64,000 nt of DNA from Nautilus pompilius (lineage: Eukaryota > Mollusca > Cephalopoda > Nautilida > Nautilidae): positions 1 through 64,000 of the forward strand of contig JACATO010000304.1 of the NCBI GenBank assembly GCA_018389105.1, in the 5' to 3' direction. The notes under the pieces were generated by a model. It was not told the DNA's origin and did not search any database. It saw only the letters and a list, made by a program, of their open reading frames with translations. The translations under genes and the position numbers were made by a program. Positions 11,169 through 24,400 of this stretch are shown piece after piece. How positions within the stretch are numbered: position 1 is the first letter of the stretch; each line of letters opens with the position of its first letter.

Positions 11169-11199
11169 TCGAATGTGCGCATAACGATGCCAAGAGGGA

Positions 11200-12079
11200 G
11201 ACAGCTGGCGGTTTTAAAACAGAAACCAATGTGACTGTTGCGAGATTATTCCATTGACTTCTGGCAACACGCCGTCGACTACCGGTTTCTACGAATGTGA
11301 ATTACTGCGTACGATGACACACTGTCGTGCATAGACGAGGCAATTGACCTGAACACTGGTTTTTTTTTGTCTCTCGAAAGTGAAAAAAGGAAGAAAAAAA
11401 TTACACGAACTAAGCTTGAAGTTATTTTAGTCACTGCGGCGGAAATAGGTCTCGTGGACCGCTGACTGTGTCTCGAGGGTTTTTCTTTTAAGCTTTGTAA
11501 CCAGTTCACGAAGGGAGAAATGAAAGGATTAATAAAGGCGGTGTTACTTCTCTTAGACGGACGGTAAAATATGTAGCTTGTTATTAACTAAGCAGCCTAT
11601 TTCGTTCTGGAGTTTAGAGAAAACGCAGATAGTCTGATGTCGGCAATCTTCTTAAATAACTTGACCAGTCTTATTAGCTACTAATACCGGATAAACAAAT
11701 ATTTTAAAAAACAGTTAAAATAAACACTAAAGCTGATTTCGAAAAACGCAACTCACTCCTCTCCGCCTCCAACACTGAATCCCCAAAAAAACAAACTAAC
11801 ATTATTGACTTTCATAGAGAAGCCTATTCCGAACTATCCGCCATGAAGTTTAAGCTATCCAACGTTTTGTTTGATTGGCGGGAGACGGCTGGCCTCGTCC
11901 AATGAAAAGTGTCGATCTTTATTTTTAACGGAGATTTACGACGCACGCGCAAATAAAAGACATGGCGGACACCTGACGTGCCCTCGAATCGGCAATGTTG
12001 ACAAGTAGGATCACGCACATTCCACCAAAATACGGACATAAGTTCGTGCAATTTGATTGAAAACCGCCACGATGCTCAA
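11200..12079. promoter_or_regulatory. Probable bidirectional VRK1/PPP1R37 promoter
   Basis: The start codons of the divergent genes are 1.13 kb apart. The interval is richer in CG dinucleotides than the flanking introns. Visible motifs: ATTGG at 11874-11878 and CCAAT at 11899-11903 (inverted pair, NF-Y type); CCGCCAT at 11838-11844 and ATGGCGG at 11962-11968 (YY1-like, opposite orientations); TGACGT at 11974-11979 (CRE-like). No TATA box stands out. This is the usual look of a housekeeping divergent promoter; the transcription starts are not determined. Confidence 0.6.
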
Positions 12080-12383
12080 ATGACAATGACCGAGCCGATG
12101 GTGCAGGTAGGGGCTGCCGGCGGCAGTCAGCGCTGTCGTGGCGTACTGACGACGGCAGTTGAGGATGACAGCAGGGATGTGGAGCGGCAGCAGCCCAGCA
12201 ACAAAGTGAGCCGCCGTGTCGGGGAAGAGGCGAAGGGAGTCCCTTCGCCAGTCGCGACGGACTCTGTTAACCCGTTGTCGAACGAGGACGTTGAACTGAA
12301 AAAACAAGCGAAAAGGAACGTGAACTTCCCCAACGACACGCTTGTCACGGGATACCTGGAGCCAGCGAATCCCTGGAAAAATG
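12080..12383 (+). CDS. PPP1R37: PPP1R37 exon 1: PP1-docking motif
   Basis: Residues 1-101, phase 1 at the donor (AAT G|GTACGG). Mostly polar and disordered, then KKQAKRNVNFPNDTLVTGYL and EPANPWKN. Human has KRVSFPSDE and VEPKDPW at the same place. The PP1 motif here is R-x-V-x-F with Asn between Arg and Val. The exon is CG-rich compared with the rest of the window. Confidence 0.9.
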
Positions 12384-12421
12384 GTACGGGTGAATCTCCT
12401 CCCCACTCCACTCTCCCCCCT

Positions 12422-12453
<32 letters not shown>

Positions 12454-15400
12454 TTTGTAAACTTTAAAATTAAATTTAAAGTTGTAATAATCGGACTGCT
12501 GGTGTGCCACCACACTTACGGAACTTTACTTCCGGGATGGGTGGGTAGCCTTCGCTTTTGTTTTTGTTTTCTCTTAACTAGTGTGGAGCCTGAAAGGGTT
12601 TTCCTTTTTTTATTTAAATTTTTAGAATTGTTGTTAAATCCGGAAAGGAGAAAACGACAACCACAGCTTACAATACATTCGGGTTCTACTCCTTTCTTGC
12701 TCTTTTCACTGGCCTGTCTGTCCGGATAAGATAGGAAAACTAGTAAATCTTTACTGATATCGATAATCAGTCTTGGAGTCAACTGATTCTTTGTAATAAC
12801 ATCGATAAAATAGCTTTTGTGATGCGAATAATCCTTATTCAATTACTTTACTATTAAGACTGAAGAAATTTTTTGACAAAAAATTATACCAAAGTAAAAA
12901 ATAAGATGAATTCATAACCTTTTTTGAATTTGAGAAATTAGATTAGAAACTTACTGGTTAAACTGTTTTTTGGCGACCCTACTACTACTTTAAAAATGTC
13001 TGGAAACGTATCTGCCACTTTCATGTCACATTTTAAAATTACGGTAGTAACATGTTTCGTAAACTAATAAGCAAGAGGACTTAGGTTGATGTAGTCACTG
13101 TAAACGTATGAACTGCCACCGAATATTTGATTATGGGATAACGTCTGATCAAAGGCAGATAATCAGCTTTAAACTACTTTATTCTAAGCACGTGGCATTG
13201 TATTTACGTAATTTTACTATTATCAGCTGCTTAAATCTCTAGTGTTCTGTCTTTAAATACATCATTCTAGAGATTTATTATTATATCTTTGTTTTGAAAA
13301 TTATTTCAGGCATACTAGGAGTAAACTAAACAGAATATTTGTAAAATAATTGTCGATTTTCATTTTATATTATTGAACATCCATGCCATTTGGCATCACA
13401 ATTTAGATTTATGGAAAAGTGTTCTTTGCTTTGCTTTGTAAAATTGGTGAAATGGGCAGAACACCTACCTATCTATCTCTCTCTCTGGAAATTTCTCCAG
13501 TATTCTCTTCCATGCTATTTGGTCAGTGGTCAATGGATGTATCTCTTGTACACTGCTGCATCCCAACCTAGTTTTTAGATTGCCTTCATTCATTGTTGCT
13601 CTAAACAGAAAAAAAAAAAAAAAAGGTAGATTACATTTTGTGTAAACTGGATGCTTTTTTTTTTGTGAATCTTTGCTGCTTTTAGCTGGTTTAATAAGTT
13701 TTGCAACTTTTTATTTTAGCTCCAGAGTGCACAGCAGAGGAAATTGTTAGAGCATATAAAAAAGGGTGTGAGATAAATTGTGTCAAACCTTGGAATAAAA
13801 TAATTCAGCAACTTCAGGTAAGTCACTGATTATATTATGTATGTATGTATGGACTTCTAGACCTTGGTTCATTCAGTGATGGAAATTCTCAATAATACAC
13901 CAAAACTATTGTTGTTACCCTGAGTTGGTAAGATTTTCCAGTGAAATTCTCTCTGCTCTCTAGGGCTTGCCAGGTCAAATAAATAGACTAAAGCAGGTAA
14001 TTTGAAGTGATCTTCAATTTGTCAGTCAGTCCAGTCAGAGGCATCCATAAAAATGTAACAAAAAACTTAGTCATTTTTATTATATAATCATTCATATATG
14101 CATTAGATCTGTTTTTTTTAATGCTACTCAGATATTCAAAAAGAATAAATTAGATTTTGTAATTTAAAATCCTATATTCTATTATTTTTTGTGAAATGAG
14201 AGAGAATAATTGATTTCTACTGGGAAAATAAGAAAAACTTTTACTGTATTCCAGTTGCAGACTTTGAAGTCCTGTTTGTTTACACACCACAAATTTTAAG
14301 AGAGCTCAGTTCCTCCTGGTTGTAATATATCAAATTTTTTACCACGTATTTCCCAAAAATAATACCAGTATGGCTTCTAGAATGAATGAATTATTATAAA
14401 ATTTTAATTTGAATAACCTAAATAATTGTATTTCTGAAGTTTTACCACCAAAGTGTATAGATTATACCTATAAATAGTAATAACAGAACTTGAATGATCT
14501 TTTTTGCCCATGGCACTTAAACTGTTGTCTTGGCATTGTACTATTTGGTGAATATGAGGATGTTTCAAATGCAATCAGGAATTTAGAATATTACCATAAG
14601 ACTGTTAAGTTTCATTTATTGAGTCACCTTTCTCTTCATGCATGTTTATACACTTTCATTATAATTCCAGAGCTTTTATGCCATCATACTAGACTGTCAT
14701 TGAATGCAGATGTTTGCATGTCATAACTGATTTGAAGGGACATCTTTCATCAAAGGCCCTCCCCAAACAGGTGCTGATGTGATAGTATAGATAGTAAACT
14801 TTTTAAAATGAGCCTTGAGCATAATCTACATATCAAGCCATCCCAAAGCATTGTTGGAATGTTTTTTTTTTGGTGGTGGTGGTGAGAAATGTTTTTTCTC
14901 ACTACATATTAGGGGAGGGGGGTTGAAGTGGTGAACAGATGTTTTATTACAGGTTATGGTACTGGAAAGGAAATCATTCTCGAGCTCTAATAATGCTTTC
15001 TTAAGATAAGTACAGTTTCAAGCTTGCTATTTCTTTCCATTAGAAATTTGATTGTTTAGATCATGTGACAGTTACATGCATATTTTTTTTTTTGAAAATT
15101 AAAGGGATCATAAACTGATGCTGCCAAACCATGAATTAATAAAGTGCTTTCTATTGTGATGGATCAGAATGCCCATTCTGATTGCTATTTGCTGAGCAAG
15201 CATTGTCATCAGTCAGTCAGCAATTTGGTGATACATTTGAGCACTGTTGGGACCTTGTGCTGCCATAGTTTCATCATAAATTCTAAATCATTTTAATATC
15301 ACTTAAGGAATAGTGCTATTTGTTGAACATTACATATTGCCTTTTATTTTTGATAATGAAGCCTGACATTTAGGAAACTCTGAATTTTAGTTGAACCATG

Positions 15401-18400
15401 GTCAGATTATATTTTGTGTTCCAAATGTTTGTAGCAGATAATACTCATTTTATTTGAGCTAGAACTAAAATTATTGCTCTGTGAATACATTAGGTTCTTA
15501 ATAACAAGATGGATGTGAGAGCAATGTTTTTATAGATAGATGTCATCTCCTGAGCATATATACTAGAAAATGATTTGATTTGGATCTAAATGATTATTTA
15601 ATTATCTTCTCTACTCTTACAGCTGTAAACTTGCAACATTTTCATTTGCAAAAGAAATAAATTAGTTGATGGAGGCATTTAAAACCTTTGTATATATTTT
15701 CTGGAATAAATAGTGCAGAATTTATCTTAAGAAGCTTTTTTTAAAAAAAGGCTTATCTTTAGTTAGAAAGGTTCAGAAGATGACAATATTCATAACTGAA
15801 AACTAATAAATAAACAAAAGTGTAGTTTCTGAAGTGTATTAGCTTTCCGTAAGCCAAAATGTTATATAAAAATAAAAGGAACAAGGAATGCTTTTTTTTT
15901 TTTATGACTATTTAATAAAACAAAGAGCATCATGTATAGAGATTGTCAGATACATTTAACCTGATGATTTATGTTTAACTGAAATTTGGAATTTTAGATT
16001 AGCAATTATGGGTCACTTTCTTTTTATAGCACTTAAAGGTAGAATATAAAAACTGAGGGTATCCAAAGTCTTTCCTTTGTAGTGAAAATTTGCTTCATTT
16101 ATATATATTTATATATAGATCAGTAGATCTGCTTGACATGAGTGTGCCATTTTGGTGATGCAAGTCGATATATGATCTCCCTATTTTAATAAGAATGCAA
16201 AAATAATGTTTCTGATGCTAGCTTGGTAGTTCTAAATAAATTAAGGGAAATAAGGAAACTAATTATGTTATGTAGAAAGAAGCCTGCCAAATGTTTCTCT
16301 TTCAGAAATTACTTTTGTTAGTTTGAGCATTAATGTTTTCATCTTTGTTTTGTATGACATTGAATTATTTTTTGCATCCTAGATCTTAAAGAAACAGTTT
16401 CTTTTGTGGTATCAAAAATGTTTGAGTCTAAACATCGGATTTAAAGCTTTAGTCCTACAAATTTGAAGTAAAATGGAAACCTACAAGCTAATGACACCTA
16501 AGAATGAAGAATAAGTCAGTTGATAGCATGGAATTTATATAATCTCTCTACTAATGCATGTAATATTAAGATTGAGCAAATTGGTTTAGGGAGAGAGAGA
16601 GATTGTGGAGTTTTGGAATGGTTTATCTAGTGATGTGTTTTTGTCTACAATGTTTGACAAGAACCCAGAAATTATATCTAACAAATCATGGGTTTGCTGA
16701 TGTGACCACGGACCACCACCATTGTTAAACCTCTACTGGCTTTTGTTAATGATTATAGAAAGCTGTGAGTAAGTTTGAATTACAAATTGTTTCAAAATGA
16801 TTTTCAGCATCAGCTTAAATGTAAATGACAGCAATAAAAATTGTTTCAACGACCAAAACAAAATAAGCTAACTTCTATCATGGAAAGCTTCCTTACCAGA
16901 AAAATCCAAGTGACAATAAAGAAAAATGTGGACAAATAGTGAAAAAAATAATTTTAGTAGTATATTCACATGCAGAAGAATAACTGTTGATATGGTGAGA
17001 TATATATACTTTGTCTATGGTAAAAACTACTTTGCCCATAACACAGAAATGTAGGAAAGAGTACTCCCTTAAAATGTAAGAATTAAGTAAAAGAAATTTA
17101 TGTATATATTTTTACCATAAGAAAATTAGTTGAGATCTACATATGGATATATGAAGAATATTTTATTATTAAGTAAAATAAAGATTGAATTTTAAAAATA
17201 ATTTTCAGCATTTTGTTATTAGTTAATGTAATTTCAAAATTTAAATTTGAAATGAATCTTTGTTTTAAATATTTCCATTTTAAAGCAGCAATTAGTACTT
17301 GTGTAAGGAGTGCTTTGAATAGATCATTTGAAGTAGTGTACTTGGATTAAAAAATGAAGATTGAATCTGTGGTCAGATTATATTTTCTAAAAAGTGATTA
17401 GAATACTTAAAACTTCAGGGTTTAAAATATTTTCTTCTGCTTCTGTCTAAAATTTATTAAACATCTAAATCTGGATATAGGTTAATATTCTTCATGATTT
17501 AAAAATGTAATATAGCAGGAATTGCAATGAGTTCAATTGATATTTTGTTTATTTAAAGCTGTGGTTACTAATATTTGCCATATGCTTCTTTCTAATAGGC
17601 AATCCAACTTTTGCTAAATTGCTAAGACTAATGTCATGCAGGATACTTGATCATTGTTATGTGATCAATAAATATTTTGCCACTATTTAGATTTGTACTT
17701 ATTGTTTCTCACACCTCATGAATATGAGGTAACTACAGTTAGTTTTGAAAGGTGAGATTAAATTGTAACATTTATGTTGACTTCTCAAAAACAACAGCAG
17801 CAAACCTTTGTAACAGATTTCTACAATGAACACACTTAAATACAATACATTTTAAAACAATTAAAGTTTTTAAAGTAAAACAGCTGATATACATTGTGCT
17901 AAAAAAGAAAACAATCTTTTTTGGAAAATATCACCATAATCTTTAAAATTTTTGTACAAAAAGTTCTTGATTAAAAAAAAAAACAAAAAAATGTTTTCTC
18001 ATGGAAATTTTTGCCAAAGGAAGAAAAAATGAAACGGTTCATTAAAATATACAACTGTGTAAATCTTGCAATTAATTGCTGATGCATTGGTAGACTTTGA
18101 TGTTTTTGATAAAAATGTATGTAAAACTTGTATGATACAACAACAAAAAAATTTATAAATACTGTTTTATAATGAGAAAATTTCCTTGCACCTTTCTTAA
18201 AGTCTTAGACTGATAAGATGAATATCATCTCATGTTTCTTGAAATACAGCATTATGCTGCTGCTTGTGGATGTTTGGTGTACTGTAAAAGAGCTTGTTTA
18301 AATGTTACAAAGTGAAAAGGTTGCTTACATTAACTTAAGAGTACAAGCAAAAAATTAATTTAACTTTAGCATTTGAATCAGTTCCTAGAAACAAAAATTC

Positions 18401-21400
18401 TACAGAGGTCACTAGATAATTAATTTTTAAAAAAAGGAAATAAAGAAGAATTGAGAGAAGATAATTTAATTTTCAGTGATTTTTGTATGTTGAAAATATA
18501 AAGTTTAGAATTTGAAATGGTATAGTTTATAATTTACATTTAAAATTTGTATTCCATTAGGGTGAAATAAGGGATTTGCATTTAACATTAAACTTGATTT
18601 TAAGTTTAGTTAGAGAACAGCAGTAACAAAAAAAAATTAATGAATTTAATCAAACAGAAACATTGGTTTCTAGAGGAATGGTTACTAATGATGGATTTTG
18701 TGGAAAACTAATTACTTTTGGTGTAGTTTGTTGCACAAGGTTTTTACTGGGATAGCAGCCAAGCAACTTGCTCCCATTTGTTTATATCACAAGATTAAAC
18801 AGATGGATCAGTTGAAAGCATAAGTGACTACCTGAAAGATGACACTGTGGCAGCGTGTCTTTTTGCAGAAAGCTAAGCATGTGTTTAAACAGCACTTTGG
18901 AGAAATCAAACACATCCATTACTTAAGAGGCAGTTCAGTAGCACAGTAAAAAAAAAAATTACAAGAATTTCAGGAATCTAGTAGTTTTTAAAACAAAATG
19001 GAACTGTTTTGTTACTATTCATGGTAAATCTTCATGTGATGGAGTGGAAGGCACAATAAAGCATCTGGCAGACTGCAAGTATTCGGCTGGCTATAGAGGA
19101 CCAAATTCTAATAATTGGTGATCATCTCAGCTACTGTAAAGAGAATGTTTGAAGAATATCTTATTTGCTTCCACATCTTCATTTGAAATAATTAAGTCAT
19201 TCGTAGAAGAAAGATGATAATTTGGCCATGCAGTAGCTAAAATAGGGGAGCTCACCATTTTGTGTTAATAGAAATCCGGTGCAAGTCAGCTTTGTATCAG
19301 GGGGGTGGTGTTCAGACAACACATCGTTCCAAGCAATTGATGTCATTTCCACTGATTTGGACATAAGAGATTTAAAACTACAGCCAGGACATGTATCTGT
19401 GATGGGAACTGGTGGATAGGAAGTGTCAGCAAAGTTTCAATAGAAGTGAAGGTTGAATATATTTAACTCATGCATCTCCATGGTTTAGCTCAAACATTTC
19501 ACTGGTGGACCTGGAGAGATGAGTGTCAGGTGTCAGAGCAGCACACACTTACTGCTTACCCCAGTTCAATCTCATTGGGAAGACAACATAAATTACCTGA
19601 TAATCTGGTGGAAGCCATTGTTTTTCTACTTGATAAATCGACTTTTTGCTGGTGGTATTGTCTATAAAGGTACTTTACTACTTTGCATCATACATGTAAT
19701 ACATTCACATGTACTCATGCTAATAGTCTTGGTGGGTTAAAGTGATTATGTAATGATTTCAAAATACATTCATGTATGCAATAGTAGTATGCAGTGTTGG
19801 ATGGTTTTCATTTCTTAGAAGCAAGATGTCCAAAGATGTTTTTAGTGATTTTTATGCCTCAGGATATGAACATTTTATATATGTAGTATATAAAAATTTA
19901 TTCACAGAACCACATGACCATTTTGGCCTTTGAATTTACAAATTTTTTTGTTGCACATTCAATCAGGACATCTTCATAGACAGCTATGCAAAAGGAAATG
20001 GTAGAATTCTTAATCTCTATATTATTGTTATATTCCACACCAAGAAAACAGTTAATATGCTTCAGAAGTGCTTAGCTTGGTAACTATTATGCACCAAATA
20101 TGTCTTGCTTCCTTTGTTGGGCCAAATTTGTGACAAAAGGCATAGACAAAAAAAATATATGGAGTTGATCTGGAAATAAATTTTCAGGTCAACAATAAAG
20201 CTATAATATGGAAGAAGTTTGGAAGGAGAAATAACCAACATTTTCAAGATAATTAATATTTTTTCTTGAAGTAAATCCAACAAGGTTTGAGCAAAAGAAA
20301 TTAGTTTAGTAGGAAGAAATAAAAAGAACAAAACGCTATTATATCCATGCTCTAAATTTGTTGTAGCTACTCAAGAAAATTTAGTATGGTTTGCCTTGAT
20401 CTCTTACCTGGCATTTAATTCATGATTAACTAGAATATCTGAGTGTTATGTTTGTATAATTTTAAATGGCTGTACTAGCTAAAGCAACCATGCACTTTAT
20501 TTTAAAAAAAATTGAAAATTCCCATGGCACTAATCTTCAGATGTGACATTTAACAATGGTTGACCATTTCATCTTTCCTCTGGTATACTAGAACTGGACT
20601 GAACCAGATTGATTACAGTAAATTTGCTCCTATTGATAATAGCCCTATTTGATTGAGAATATTGCCATCAGTTATAACATCATTTTAGAATGTACTACAT
20701 AGATGGAAAATTATGAAACAAATGAAAAGCCCTCTACAGTTTTACTCTATTTTTTTGTTTTTGCTTATATATAAAATGTTACTTGTTATTGGGTCACTTA
20801 GATTTTTTTTCTCTTTTTTTGTAACTCTGTTCAGGATCAACACTGAAAAATATCCATCATTATTCTAGACATTAATGATCAAAATATTCACATTAGATGA
20901 CAAACTGGGTATTGCACATGCTCACACATAAACATCTAAATGATGAGTAAAGTTTTGTTGTGATTGCACCTGGGTGAATATTTACCACATTTAAAATCAG
21001 TTTTTTGTTGTTGTTTTTTTCTTTCTGATAGTTACTTGGTAAACTTTACCATAAAACAACAACTATGCAAAGAGAGAGTATCAGCATAAAAACTTGATAA
21101 GAGTAACTCACATGACAAATACTCTGACCCTGTTCAGTAATCAGTTTAGCTATTTGATACATTAAATATGATACCATACCAGAAAAAGATAATCTGATGC
21201 ATTGTGATAAAAAATAATTGGAACGTTTTATTGAACTGCAATATAGAATGTTGTGGAAATAATAACAAGTTTGCTGTTGGCCATATTTGTCATACTTTTT
21301 CAAATATTCAATTTATTATCATGTATTCTAGTTCATTGTAAATTAAATAGCATGTAAGAAGAAAACAAGTGAAGTGTATTTCAAATAGCTGCTTTTGGAT

Positions 21401-24400
21401 GGCATAGGTCTTTATCTAGGCTAGTCAGTCTTCATGTGTATGTATATTAGAAAGGACTTTGTCTGTATTTTGGGCAAAGTGGAAATCCAAATTCTACCTT
21501 TGGCTAAGGTAGAATTTCTGTTAATCTCTGAGTAACAGTTCAGTAAATAATCCTAAAATGACAAAAAAAAAAGAATAAATAGTTTATATTGTAGGTGAAG
21601 TGTGGACCACAACTTTATTGAGAACTTTTTATGTAATATCACAAATTTTCTTCAAGTTCCACACCACCCCCCCTTCATCTCAGTGATAAGCTGAACTTGT
21701 TTTGACTACTACTACTATAGAACTACCACTGCCATTAAACTCATATTTTGGTTTTTATGTCATTTCACAACAGACACCAGAAACTTAAATTTTCATGTAG
21801 CGTTTATAGATACAAATATTTATTATTAAAGTGCCAGTGTAGATAAGTAATGCATTCATTTTTAGCTGTTTTTAAAAAAATCGGTCATTCTCTCCTAATT
21901 ATGGCCTATCAACACTTTTTGAAGTCACTCTGTATGCTTTTGTTATAAATGATTTTGAATGCATGAAATTGAGATCCACCCCATTTGTTAGGTTTAAGTT
22001 GATAAGTTTCTCATGCCATTTGAAAACTTTCTAATGTAAGTGTGAGAAAGAGGTGGACTGACTATTAGTTTCCATCGAACTGAATTTTGACCTGATTTAC
22101 ATTATTGTTTATTCATTCTTGGAGCATCTTTAACAAATGATTTAATATCTAACACAGTGATAGCATGTGTATTGGCGACTGACTCTCGGGGAAACCACTG
22201 ACAAATTAAATCCTTCAATTGGTACAAACAAAGCAGATCTAGTAGTATGCATGCTTTTTCTGAGATTTTACCCAAGTAAGATTGATATTTTGCTTATAAT
22301 AAATATATTAAAACTCAGCAAGAGGAAAAAATAAAAGGGTGATTTTAAATCATCGGTTTCTTTTTTAAACTTTATACATATCACATATGTGTGTTGTGTC
22401 ATGTCACCAGGGCTCCAAAAATTTCAAAAAAATCAGGTAACTAACATCTTCTATTTGTCAACTAAAATAGGGTCATAATAGGGAGCACTAGACTAAAGTG
22501 AATTCCTTTACCTTTTAGGAGGGTCCAAAAACTGCTTTTTCTGAAAATTATTTTGGTTGGAGCAAATTTGCCATCCTCTAAAGCCCTGTGGCTATCCCAA
22601 GCTACCTGCGGAACAGTAAAAGCCAATAAGTTTGAAAGGTGATTCTTTTTGTTATGAGGGGTGATCCTAAAGGCATACTGATATGGATTGAATCTATGTA
22701 GGTGACTTTTAACTGTCTGTATTAAAAATTTGTCTAGGTCCTAGATCTTTATGCTGTGGGGGAGATCATTTGTTTCATTCATATTCACATCTTTCTTCCT
22801 TGCTCTTATATTTTCTGTGATGAGCATGTGTTATTTTCACTTGAAACGTATTACTGCTTGCTTTTTCCTTAAAACTAGAAAGAATGTGATTCATAATATT
22901 AGTTTGATTGCTTTTTTGGGATCATAAATCTAGAGTATATCACTTTATTGAATCATCTAGTTGCCTATAGTTTGCAAGATAATGGTATAGGTAAAACTCA
23001 GGTGTGTGGAAATTTTAGTGGAACCCTCATTAACCTGATCATATTTTTCACTGTTGGTGTCATTGTTGATTATTGGAAAAGATGTCGCTAGCTAGATTTC
23101 TTTTGGGTGGTCAATGTTGACCTTGCAACCATATTTTGGAGCTCTGTATATAATTACAAAAAATACAAATTGCATTGAAATGCATGTAGTGTATTAAAAA
23201 CATGTCTTTTGTTCCATATCTTAACTCCTACAAGCACAGATATTGGTAATAAAAAAAAAATAATTTGTTCTGTATGTCTGCATGTTTATCGGTGTCACTC
23301 CAAATGAAAGTGTACAAAATGCATAATGAAGAGGTATAAAAAGCTTTGATCAGCTGCTCTAGAAAAGTTTGAAAGATGGTAAGTGTAGGTTAAGAGAATG
23401 CACCAGAAGGGAAGAATAACAATAACAATTTCTTTGGTCAGTTTTTCCTTTATAATTTGTTTTTAAAATTGATAAGCTTCTAGCTTTGATAGAAATCTCC
23501 TGTCTTTTAGAAAACATTTAGTTTTCCACTTGTACCTCTGTAATGTTCACAGGTTAAAATATAAGAATGATAAAAGAACATGTTTTGTTCTGGTTGGTTA
23601 ATTTTTTCATCCTCAGCTGGATAGGTAATCTATTTTCAAATATACCATTGCTTATTGAAGTAGTAACTCAATATGTAATTTATGGTAGGAACATGTATGC
23701 TTGGGTAAACTATCCAAGGTCATGGTGACATTGGTATTAGCAAACTTGATACTATAATGATTTATCATGTATGGCTGGATACCAGTGTCTGGATTGCATT
23801 ATATTCAAGCGTCATTTACTGTCTTGATGCATAAAGCTAAAACCTTGAGAATAAATTCAAGTTTTATTCTTGGCATTGTAGTTATGGTATTTAAATTAAT
23901 TTTTTTTATTAGAAAAATATTTTTGTTTGGTCTAATTTGTGGTAACCTACTTTGCCGAGCAACTTAGATATTTTTCTGTTTCATATCAGTATTAGGTTTA
24001 ATTTCTACTTTGATTATGTTATGACACCACTTAGATACAAAAAAATAACAAAAAAACTTGTTATCTGTAATTAAACCAGTTTCTCTTCAAAACCCTGTAA
24101 TTTCAGTCATTGCTATAGCAGAATCAATAAAATCAATGTCATGTTTGTCTGTAATAATGATGATAGGATTTGCCAGAGGCTCTATGCAGAGAGTTTTTGG
24201 CAGTTAATGCATAGCAATGTTTTGAGCTATCAGTTATTTTTTTAAAAGAGAAATGTGCTTACTAACTCTAGGGTTTTTCTTTATTCAAAGAAAAAAAAAA
24301 AGTCTATTTTTTTTGGAAATACATTTTGTATTAGTATTTTTTAAAAATTTATCATCAGATGGTTTAATACTTTTATTTTATTTAAATATATAAAATTAAC

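Noticed and set aside
12053-12079. Upstream in-frame extension of PPP1R37 exon 1 starting with TTG
   Set aside because: TTG starts are rare in animals and the in-frame ATG at 12080 is followed by another ATG two codons later. No conserved residues upstream.
12127-12513. 128-codon antisense frame over PPP1R37 exon 1
   Set aside because: It is the mirror of a GC-rich coding exon and translates the TC repeat into an alternating Arg/Glu run; no similarity to known proteins.
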